NCBI GenBank assembly: GCA_035642095.1
Contig: DASQTB010000142.1
Span: forward strand, 1-6,029
Length of the DNA: 6,029 nucleotides
Source: DASQTB01 sp035642095
GTDB lineage: Bacteria > Actinomycetota > UBA4738 > CALAEC01
Direction: 5' to 3'
A program made the translations under genes and the position numbers. Of this stretch, positions 1 through 5,101 are shown piece by piece (the first letter of the stretch is position 1; each line of letters begins with the position of its first letter). The notes under the pieces were generated by a model, which did not search any database, was not told the origin of the DNA, and saw only the letters and a list, made by a program, of their open reading frames with translations.

Positions 1-2
1 CG

Positions 3-461
3 CCCGCCGAGGATCAGCGCCGGGCCTTCCGGGCCCATCTGGCCCTGGCCCGCGAAGCCGGCAAGCCGGTGGTGGTCCATACCCGGAAGGCGTGGGACGA
101 CGTCATGGCGATCCTGGAGCGCGAACACGCGGATCGGGTCGTGTTGCACTGTTTCTCGGGGGACGCCGCCATCGCCCGGGAGGCGGCCGCCCGAGGCTAC
201 GCGTGCTCGTTCGCCGGGAACGTGACGTACCCGAAGAACGTCCACCTCCGGCAGGCCGCCGCGGAGGTGCCCGCCGAGCTCCTCCTGGTGGAGACCGACA
301 GCCCCTTCCTCGCTCCCCAGACCGTCCGGGGGCGGGGGAACGCCCCGTCCAACGTCCGCCACGTCGTCGAGGCCCTGGCCGAGGTCCGCGGGGTGGATGC
401 GGCCGAGGTGGCCCGGCGGACCAGCGAGAACGCCGCCCGGTCGTTCGGCCTGCCTTCCTAG
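3..461 (+). CDS. tatD: TatD-family metal-dependent DNase (3' part, 5' end outside window)
   Basis: The reading frame is open from the left edge and ends in TAG at 459-461; about 152 residues are visible, roughly the C-terminal 55-60% of a family member of about 260 residues. TatD proteins are cytoplasmic amidohydrolase-fold nucleases that use divalent metals and are linked to 3'-5' exonuclease activity and DNA repair. Three conserved metal-site motifs can be read: VVVH (His codon 78-80), HCFSG (His codon 147-149) and ETDSP (Asp codon 297-299), followed by LAP and a typical APSNV segment. The N-terminal HxH motif and the bridging Glu are outside the window. The GTG at 69 is internal to the conserved barrel and is not the true start. 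In many actinobacteria tatD lies directly before an rpfB-like gene and rsmA-ispE, as here. Family assignment is firm; the in vivo substrate is not shown by sequence. Confidence 0.93.
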   Translation, partial: PAEDQRRAFRAHLALAREAGKPVVVHTRKAWDDVMAILEREHADRVVLHCFSGDAAIAREAAARGYACSFAGNVTYPKNVHLRQAAAEVPAELLLVETDSPFLAPQTVRGRGNAPSNVRHVVEALAEVRGVDAAEVARRTSENAARSFGLPS

Positions 462-464
462 ACC

Positions 465-484
465 GGGCGAACGCCTGTTCGCCC
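465..484. promoter_or_regulatory. Perfect 8-bp inverted repeat containing a LexA-box-like core
   Basis: GGGCGAAC at 465-472 and GTTCGCCC at 477-484 are exact inverted repeats around the 4-base centre GCCT. The inner 14 bases, CGAACGCCTGTTCG (468-481), fit the CGAAC-N4-GTTCG operator bound by LexA in Gram-positive bacteria and actinobacteria. The site lies in the only intergenic gap of the left half, 36 bases before the annotated TTG of the wall-hydrolase gene. The same repeat could form an RNA hairpin after the tatD stop, but no run of T follows (next bases are TCCAAGTTTG), so an intrinsic terminator is less well supported. A LexA operator is an inference from the pattern alone; lexA itself is not in view. 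Confidence 0.45.
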
Positions 485-491
485 TCCAAGT

Positions 492-521
492 TTGCAGCCG
501 GAGTTGAGGGTTTGGTAGGTT
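492..521 (+). promoter_or_regulatory. Weak candidate promoter before the wall-hydrolase gene
   Basis: TTGCAG (492-497) and TAGGTT (516-521, fitting the actinobacterial TANNNT pattern) are separated by 18 bases and lie just downstream of the LexA-box-like palindrome. If this promoter is real, transcription would begin near 528, favouring translation from the TTG at 532 rather than the TTG at 520, which the -10 element would overlap. Such short matches occur by chance, so this is only a candidate. Confidence 0.25.
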
Positions 522-1677
522 GGCCGCCGTCTTGCCCGGTCGGCACCGCTCCGCGAGGCGGGCCCACCCTTCCCCCCCGCCAGGACCGGGACGAGCGAAG
601 GGGCGCCGGGCGCCCATCTTCCCCGGCCTGCTCCTTGGGTTCGTCCTGGTGTCCACGACCGCTGCGGCTTCGCTGCTGCGGCTGTCGAAGGACGTCACGC
701 TGGTGGTCGACGGGAACGCCCGGCCGGTGGCGACCCTCTCTTCATCCGTGGCCGGCCTGCTTGACCAGGAGCACATCTCACTGGGCGCTCACGACCGGGT
801 TCGGCCCGACCCCGACGCCTCGCTGGAGGAGGGGATGGAGGTGGAGGTCCAGTTCGCCAAGGAGATCACCCTCCTCATCGACGGGATCCAGCGGGTCGAG
901 TGGATGACGGGTGATCTCACCGTCAGGGAGGTCCTGGACCAGGTGAACATCCGTGCCGGACGCCACGCCTACCTGGAACCGTCCCGGGGAGCGGACGTCC
1001 AGGACGGGGACGTGATCGTGTACAAGCCTGCGGTCGACGTCCGTCTGACGGTCGGCGGGAAGCCTCGCGACGTGATCACGAACGCCGAGGACGTGGGACT
1101 CCTCCTGGACGACCTCGGGGTGGAGGTCGGGCCGGAGGACATCGTCGAGCCGAGGGTCCAGACCCCGCTCCAAGGGGGGATGGAGGTCCGGGTGATCCGG
1201 GTCGTCCGCCGGGAGATCGAGGAGGATGCGGCCATCCCGTATCCGACCGAGATCCGGAAATCCAGCGAGCTCATGCTCGGCATGACCAGGGTTCAGCAGG
1301 CCGGGGCGCCGGGCATGCTCCGGAAGATCTTCGAGGTCCGTTTCGAGGACGGGGAGGAGGTTCAGCGCCGGTTGCTCCGGAGTGAGGTGGTCCGACGGCC
1401 CGTCCCCCGCATCGTGATCGAGGGGACCCGCCCGCCGCATACCCAGACCGGCTTGGCCTCCTGGTACCACCGCACCGGGATGGTCGCCGCCCACCAGACG
1501 CTTCCGTTCGGGACCGAGGTCAAGGTGACCAACCTGGCCAATGGGCGCTCCGTGGTCGTGGTAATCAATGACCGTGGTCCCTACATCGGCGGACGGGTCA
1601 TCGACCTCTCCGACGACGCCTACGCCCGGCTCTCCACCCTGGGATCGGGAACGATCCAGGTTCGCCTCGCCTGGTAG
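520..1677 (+). CDS. Membrane-anchored DUF348/G5 protein with C-terminal RlpA-type barrel (probable wall hydrolase)
   Basis: The protein has 385 residues counted from TTG 520. A basic N-terminus is followed by one hydrophobic segment (about 33-53), a signal anchor or signal peptide. Then come three DUF348-like repeats (about 57-110, 114-170, 172-225), each opening with a strand such as VTLVVDG, ITLLIDG or VRLTVGG; a G5 domain (about 228-305), which in related proteins binds peptidoglycan or aminosugars; and an RlpA-type double-psi beta-barrel (311-385) with ASWY, AAHQTLPFGT, VTNL, NDRGP and RVIDLS. His325 and Asp351 match catalytic His and Asp of lytic transglycosylase RlpA in motif and spacing. 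The DUF348-G5 part is that of RpfB and YabE, but the usual Rpf or 3D domain is replaced by RlpA. It probably acts outside the membrane on peptidoglycan strands. The start is uncertain: GAGGG at 506-510 could serve TTG 520; TTG 532 is the alternative. No ATG is available in frame before the anchor. Confidence 0.85.
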   Translation: MAAVLPGRHRSARRAHPSPPPGPGRAKGRRAPIFPGLLLGFVLVSTTAAASLLRLSKDVTLVVDGNARPVATLSSSVAGLLDQEHISLGAHDRVRPDPDASLEEGMEVEVQFAKEITLLIDGIQRVEWMTGDLTVREVLDQVNIRAGRHAYLEPSRGADVQDGDVIVYKPAVDVRLTVGGKPRDVITNAEDVGLLLDDLGVEVGPEDIVEPRVQTPLQGGMEVRVIRVVRREIEEDAAIPYPTEIRKSSELMLGMTRVQQAGAPGMLRKIFEVRFEDGEEVQRRLLRSEVVRRPVPRIVIEGTRPPHTQTGLASWYHRTGMVAAHQTLPFGTEVKVTNLANGRSVVVVINDRGPYIGGRVIDLSDDAYARLSTLGSGTIQVRLAW

Positions 1678-1681
1678 CGGC

Positions 1682-2503
1682 CTGTCCCTCTCGGCGCTGT
1701 TCACCCTCGCTCGGCGACACGGGATCAGGCCCCGGAAGTCTCTCGGCCAGCACTTCCTGGCCGATCCCAACGTGGCCCGGGCCATCGCCCGCGATGCGGG
1801 CGCTCGGCCGGGCGTTCGGTACCTGGAGGTTGGAGCCGGTCTCGGCTCCCTCACGGTGGCCCTGGCGGACGCCGGGGCCGAGGTGCTGGCCCTGGAGACC
1901 GACGGGCGGCTGGTGGCGGCGCTGGACGAGGTGGTCGGGTCGAGGCCCAAGGTGCGGGTCGTCCGGGCCGATGCCACCCGAGCGAACTGGCCGGCCCTCC
2001 TCGGCGACGGGTCGTGGCGGATGGCCTCCAACCTGCCGTACCACATCGCGGTGCAGGTGCTCCTTGACCTCCTCGAACACGCCCCGGACGTCGATCCCTT
2101 CGTGGTCACCGTTCAGCGCGAGGTGGGGGAACGGCTGGCCGCCGGTCCCTCCCAGCCGGCGTACGGCGCCGTGAGCCTGAAGGTGGCCTACCGGGCGACG
2201 GTGCGGGTCATCCGCCGGCTCGGTCCGTCGGTGTTCTGGCCCGAGCCAGCCGTCGACTCGGTCGTCCTCCGTGTGGAGCGGCGCCCTCCTCCGGTGTCGG
2301 TCCCCGTGCCGGTGCTCTTCGCCCTGATCGAGGAGGGCTTCCGCCAGCGCCGGAAGACGCTGGCCGGGGCCATGGTCCGAATGGGTCGCTCCCGGGAGGA
2401 GGCCCGCTCGGCGCTGACGCGGGCCGGGTTGGACCCCCGGGTCCGGGCCGAGGCCCTCGGCCTCGAGGACTTCGCCAGGCTGGCGGAGGGGCTGGATGGA
2501 TGA
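1682..2503 (+). CDS. rsmA: 16S rRNA (adenine1518-N6/adenine1519-N6)-dimethyltransferase
   Basis: RsmA (KsgA) uses S-adenosylmethionine to dimethylate two adjacent adenosines in the 3'-terminal helix of 16S rRNA, a late check in small-subunit assembly. Counted from CTG 1682 the protein has 273 residues, normal for the family. Visible marks are the N-terminal RKSLGQHFL segment, SAM-binding motif YLEVGAGLG (47-55), acidic LALETD, catalytic NLPY (117-120), VQREVGERL, FWPEPAVDSVV, and a C-terminal domain with the FRQRRKTL motif. The start is a problem: between the preceding stop (1675-1677) and the conserved N-terminus only CTG codons (1682, 1697) are available. The nearest standard starts in frame are ATG 1568 and GTG 1574, inside the upstream gene and adding a Pro/Ser/Thr-rich tail of about 38 residues, and GTG 1772, which would delete conserved sequence. 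I place the start at CTG 1682, 4 bases after the upstream stop, by family length. The function is sure; the start is not. Confidence 0.93.
   Translation: MSLSALFTLARRHGIRPRKSLGQHFLADPNVARAIARDAGARPGVRYLEVGAGLGSLTVALADAGAEVLALETDGRLVAALDEVVGSRPKVRVVRADATRANWPALLGDGSWRMASNLPYHIAVQVLLDLLEHAPDVDPFVVTVQREVGERLAAGPSQPAYGAVSLKVAYRATVRVIRRLGPSVFWPEPAVDSVVLRVERRPPPVSVPVPVLFALIEEGFRQRRKTLAGAMVRMGRSREEARSALTRAGLDPRVRAEALGLEDFARLAEGLDG
2485..2491 (+). promoter_or_regulatory. Ribosome binding site for ispE inside the end of rsmA
   Basis: GGAGGGG lies 4 bases before ATG 2496 and within the last codons of rsmA. It supports ATG 2496 as the ispE start and implies that the two genes are translated from one message. 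Confidence 0.65.
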
Positions 2504-3359
2504 GCCGGTCTCGGAGCGTGCTCCGGCAAAGCTCAACCTGTTCCTGAGGGTCCTGGGTCGCCGCGACGACGGCTACCACGACGTCGAGTCCCTGATCGTC
2601 CCGTTGTCGCTGGCCGACCAAGTGACGGTCCGGCCGCGAACGGGTGACGGCATCGTGCAGGTCGTCACCCCGGGGGCGGAGGGGTCCGGCCTCCCGTCGG
2701 GGCCGGACAACCTGGCCGCGGCGGCTGCCCTGGCCCTGCGGGAGGAGCTGGGGAGGGAAGACCTTGGGGCGGTGATCGAGCTGACGAAGTCGATCCCGGT
2801 CGCCGGTGGCCTGGGAGGGGGGAGCGCCGATGCCGCGGCGGTCCTCCGGATCCTGGGCCGGGCCTGGTCGGTCCCTTCGGCCGTCCTCGGCCGAGCCGCG
2901 GCCGAGGTCGGGTCCGACGTTCCGGCGCTGCTCGCGGGAGGCCCCGTCCTGGTGGGAGACCGAGGGGAAGCCGTTCGGCCGATCGAGCTCCCGAGGAGCG
3001 ACTGGGTCGTGTTGCCCCAGCCGTTCGGGGTGGCGGCCGCGGACGCCTATCGTTGGTGGGACGAGGATGGCGAGCATCCGGGCCCGGACCCCGGACTGGT
3101 GGTCGAAGCGGCTCGGGCCGGCGACGCGGACGCCATGTCGAGCATCCTGTTCAACGACCTCGAGGGCCCCGTGGCCCGCCGACATCCAGCGATCCTCGAA
3201 GCGACCAGGACCCTTCTCGAAGCCGGTGCCCTGACCTCGATCATGTGCGGCAGCGGTCCCACCGTGGCTGGCCTGTGCCGGGACCGGGCCCACGCGATGG
3301 AGGTGGCCTCGGCGCCAGGCGGAATCCCGGTCAACACCGTCGCCCGTCCGCAGGAATAG
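2496..3359 (+). CDS. ispE: 4-diphosphocytidyl-2-C-methyl-D-erythritol kinase
   Basis: IspE is a cytoplasmic GHMP kinase that phosphorylates the 2-hydroxyl of CDP-methylerythritol with ATP, the fourth step of the MEP route to isoprenoids. The 287-residue product is close to the E. coli enzyme (283). It shows the N-terminal APAKLNLFL motif (Lys12), GYHDVESL, the glycine-rich ATP loop PVAGGLGGGSADAAA (101-115), GSDVP with Asp141 at the position of the E. coli catalytic Asp, NDLE, and the C-terminal GHMP motif MCGSGPTVAGL from residue 250. Its ATG overlaps the end of rsmA by 8 bases and follows a good ribosome binding site, so translation is probably coupled. The rsmA-ispE pair is widespread in actinobacteria. 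Use of this gene implies isoprenoid precursors are made by the MEP rather than the mevalonate pathway. No active-site residue appears to be missing. Confidence 0.95.
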   Translation: MDEPVSERAPAKLNLFLRVLGRRDDGYHDVESLIVPLSLADQVTVRPRTGDGIVQVVTPGAEGSGLPSGPDNLAAAAALALREELGREDLGAVIELTKSIPVAGGLGGGSADAAAVLRILGRAWSVPSAVLGRAAAEVGSDVPALLAGGPVLVGDRGEAVRPIELPRSDWVVLPQPFGVAAADAYRWWDEDGEHPGPDPGLVVEAARAGDADAMSSILFNDLEGPVARRHPAILEATRTLLEAGALTSIMCGSGPTVAGLCRDRAHAMEVASAPGGIPVNTVARPQE

Positions 3360-3363
3360 GCCC

Positions 3364-4155
3364 GTGTCAGTACCTGCCGCTAGCGTTGTGGAAATGGTCA
3401 CGTCACCAACCAGGACGGGATCCAGCCTAAGACGGGCTCGGGCCATCGAGCTGCGACAACAGGGGCTGTCGTACAAACAGATCAGAGCGATCCTCGGGGG
3501 GTCCATGGCGACCTTGTCCGACTGGCTGCGGGACATCCCGCTCAGCGATGTCCAACGTGATCGGTTGAGGCGTCGATCGCTTCACGCCATCCGACTGACT
3601 TCCAGAGCGAACCATGAGCGTAGGTTGGCTAGGGAAGCCCATATCAGACAAACAACAGCGGTTCACATCGGGCGGATGAGCGAGCGTGATCTCTTCATCG
3701 CTGGCCTGGTCGCATACGCTGCTGAAGGGACCAAGAAGAAGCCATGGCAGACCAGCAGGCCCGTCGGTTTCACGAACTCGGATCCGCGGATGATCCGGTT
3801 GTTCCTTCGCTGGCTATCGCTGATGGGGATCGACCGTTCCTCTCTCTCCTTCCGCGTATTTATCCATCGAGGTGCTGATGTGGCATCGGCGCTTCGCTTC
3901 CGGTCGGGGGTCGTGGGTCTCCCCCCGGAACGGTTCCACCGAACGACCTTGAAGAACGGGAATCCGAAGACCCGGCGCCGAAACACCGGGCCCGACTACC
4001 GCGGGTGCCTCGTTGTCGGCGTTTACAGGAGCGGTGATCTGAACAAGCAGCTCGCTGGTTGGTTCGACGCCATGACCGGCAACCTCGTGGAACAAAACCT
4101 CATCCGAGCTAACGATCCAAGCACAGGTCGACACTCGTCAGCCCTGAGATACTGA
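3364..4155 (+). CDS. Helix-turn-helix protein with a weakly LAGLIDADG-like C-terminal region, function unknown
   Basis: The product has 263 residues from GTG 3364. Residues 24-58 form a resolvase/Xre-like helix-turn-helix (RARAIELRQQGLSYKQIRAI, then an ATLSDWL recognition helix). A basic, probably helical linker (about 60-105) follows. The second half begins FIAGLVAYAAEGTKK (111-125), then VGFTNSDPRMIRLFLRWL, an IHRG segment, and GCLVVGVYRSGDL. The acidic-glycine EG after a hydrophobic helix and the NSDP segment recall LAGLIDADG homing-endonuclease folds, but the spacing is not canonical. I recall similar HTH proteins of unknown role in actinobacteria. G+C is visibly lower than in rsmA/ispE (line 3601-3660 is 32/60). 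The gene sits 4 bases after ispE and 9 before a tRNA. AGGA at 3352-3355 supports GTG 3364; ATG 3394, 8 bases after a TAGCGT element, could be a leaderless start. It could be a regulator, a nuclease remnant or a small mobile gene; the sequence does not decide. Confidence 0.7.
   Translation: MSVPAASVVEMVTSPTRTGSSLRRARAIELRQQGLSYKQIRAILGGSMATLSDWLRDIPLSDVQRDRLRRRSLHAIRLTSRANHERRLAREAHIRQTTAVHIGRMSERDLFIAGLVAYAAEGTKKKPWQTSRPVGFTNSDPRMIRLFLRWLSLMGIDRSSLSFRVFIHRGADVASALRFRSGVVGLPPERFHRTTLKNGNPKTRRRNTGPDYRGCLVVGVYRSGDLNKQLAGWFDAMTGNLVEQNLIRANDPSTGRHSSALRY
4128..4153 (+). promoter_or_regulatory. Candidate promoter for tRNA-Gln inside the end of the HTH gene
   Basis: TCGACA (4128-4133, five of six matches to TTGACA) and GATACT (4148-4153, four of six to TATAAT) lie 14 bases apart. 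TG at 4145-4146 one base before the second element gives an extended -10. Transcription would begin near 4160, a few bases before the mature tRNA 5' end at 4165. The spacing is shorter than the usual 16-18 bases, so the call is tentative. Confidence 0.35.
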
Positions 4156-4164
4156 CTCCGCTGA

Positions 4165-4235
4165 TCCGGGGTGGTGCAACGGCAGCACGACGGCCTTTGG
4201 AGCCGGAGATGGAGGTTCGACTCCTCCCCCCGGAG
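4165..4235 (+). tRNA. tRNA-Gln, anticodon UUG
   Basis: A complete 71-base cloverleaf can be folded. The acceptor stem TCCGGGG (4165-4171) pairs with CCCCGGA (4228-4234), with discriminator G 4235. The D stem GTGC/GCAC is 4174-4177 with 4185-4188. The anticodon loop CTTTGGA (4195-4201) has anticodon TTG at 4197-4199, reading CAA and by wobble CAG. The T stem GGAGG/CCTCC is 4211-4215 with 4223-4227 around TTCGACT. Four of five anticodon-stem pairs form; A4190 faces G4206 as a mismatch at the outer pair (27-43). The variable loop has four bases. CCA is not encoded (next bases CCT), so it must be added by nucleotidyltransferase. The gene is 9 bases after the HTH-gene stop and 2 bases from the stop of the opposing gene. 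A tRNA-Gln downstream of ispE is a familiar actinobacterial arrangement. Confidence 0.93.
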
Positions 4236-4237
4236 CC

Positions 4238-5101
4238 TCAGGTCGCCAGGTGAACGTTCCGAAATTCCAGCCCTCGCCGGACGGCGCGGATGAAGTCCGG
4301 ATCTTGGTCGTCGTAGACGTGGACGGTCATCGAAGCTATCGGGTCGCACCATGACGCGAACGTCTCCGGATCACCGTTGGTCCTGTCGATCGCTCGGTCT
4401 TCTGGCGAGGGTTGGCACCGGCCGGGGAACAGGAGGAGACCGGGATCCAGGTCGCCGAACATGAGCTCGGACCTGGATAGGTGCTGTCCGGCCTCGGCCA
4501 GAGAAGTGATGGTCGGCGGGGGGTCCGGGATCGAGAGGACGAGGAACCCCTCGTTAGTCTGGCGGCCGTGGAGGGCCTGGGCACAAGCGGCACGCTGCCG
4601 GTCAGATAGCCCGTTCGCGTAGTCGTACATGAGAACGGTCCAGTCCTCGAACTGGAACCGAAGGTAAAGGTCGACGCCCTGCCTCCCTTTCCACAACGTG
4701 ACCTCGGACCCTCCGGCGCCACGGTACGTGGTCAACGGACCCTCGGGCCCGTACTCAGCGCCCCGAGGGTCGTGACGGTAGAAGAGGTTAAAGTCTCTCT
4801 GGCATCCGGCGGCGTATGGACGGACTCCCATCGAGGCGAGGTCGAGCTCGGGTCGGTAGAAGAGTTCGGCGGTGGAGCCGTCCGGAAACGTCACCGGCAT
4901 CACCACGCTGTGCCCCTCTCGGTACGTCGGAGGGACGAACGCCGTGGGCCCGGGCGGCTCAGGGGTGACGGTTGGTCCGGGGACCGGCCCTGCGGCGGGG
5001 CGGAGCGGGGCCAACAGGCGCAGCGGCAGGAAGAGAGCCGCCGCCAGGACCCCCACGTACCCGGTGCCGTAGAGGATCCACCGGGCCGGGCGACGGTTCA
5101 C
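4238..5101 (-). CDS. Membrane-anchored extracytoplasmic protein with four cysteines, family not recognised
   Basis: The product has 287 residues from GTG (complement of 5099-5101). Its start overlaps the stop of the M15 gene by four bases (GTGA), so translation is probably coupled; no clear Shine-Dalgarno is seen, which fits coupling. A short basic N-terminus (NRRPAR) precedes one hydrophobic segment (about 8-33), then a Pro/Gly-rich linker (34-59), then a predicted extracytoplasmic domain. That domain begins with a strand-rich stretch (VVMPVTFPDGSTAELFYRP), and holds Cys100, Cys173, Cys229 and Cys252, enough for two disulfides if oxidised. There is no Cys after the hydrophobic segment, so it is not a standard lipoprotein. 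I do not recognise the family. Its pairing with a D,D-carboxypeptidase suggests a role at the envelope, as an inference only. The reading frame runs open further upstream, but that part is antiphase to the M15 gene. The 3' half has lower G+C than the M15 gene. The TGA stop lies 2 bases from the tRNA-Gln 3' end. Confidence 0.75.
   Translation of the reverse strand: MNRRPARWILYGTGYVGVLAAALFLPLRLLAPLRPAAGPVPGPTVTPEPPGPTAFVPPTYREGHSVVMPVTFPDGSTAELFYRPELDLASMGVRPYAAGCQRDFNLFYRHDPRGAEYGPEGPLTTYRGAGGSEVTLWKGRQGVDLYLRFQFEDWTVLMYDYANGLSDRQRAACAQALHGRQTNEGFLVLSIPDPPPTITSLAEAGQHLSRSELMFGDLDPGLLLFPGRCQPSPEDRAIDRTNGDPETFASWCDPIASMTVHVYDDQDPDFIRAVRRGLEFRNVHLAT

Noticed and set aside
465..490. Intrinsic terminator after tatD
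   Set aside because: The 8-bp stem is good, but no T tract follows it, so I list it as an operator-like palindrome with the hairpin as an alternative.
778..2109. Long minus-strand open frame of 443 codons opposite the hydrolase and rsmA
   Set aside because: It lies antisense to two genes with clear family motifs, has low-complexity Arg/Asp/Pro/Gly-rich content and no recognisable domain; G+C-rich codon bias produces such frames.
2208..3536. Long minus-strand open frame of 442 codons opposite rsmA/ispE and the HTH gene
   Set aside because: It is antisense to motif-confirmed genes and its translation is low-complexity with no domain; it is a shadow frame.
3919..3929. 11-base match CTCCCCCCGGA between the HTH gene and the tRNA 3' end (4224-4234), as a possible attachment-site duplication
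   Set aside because: It is short, built mainly of a C run, lies inside coding sequence and does not extend into the T arm; chance is sufficient.
4238..5101. Lipoprotein assignment for the anchored protein
   Set aside because: There is no lipobox Cys at the end of the hydrophobic segment; the first Cys is at residue 100.
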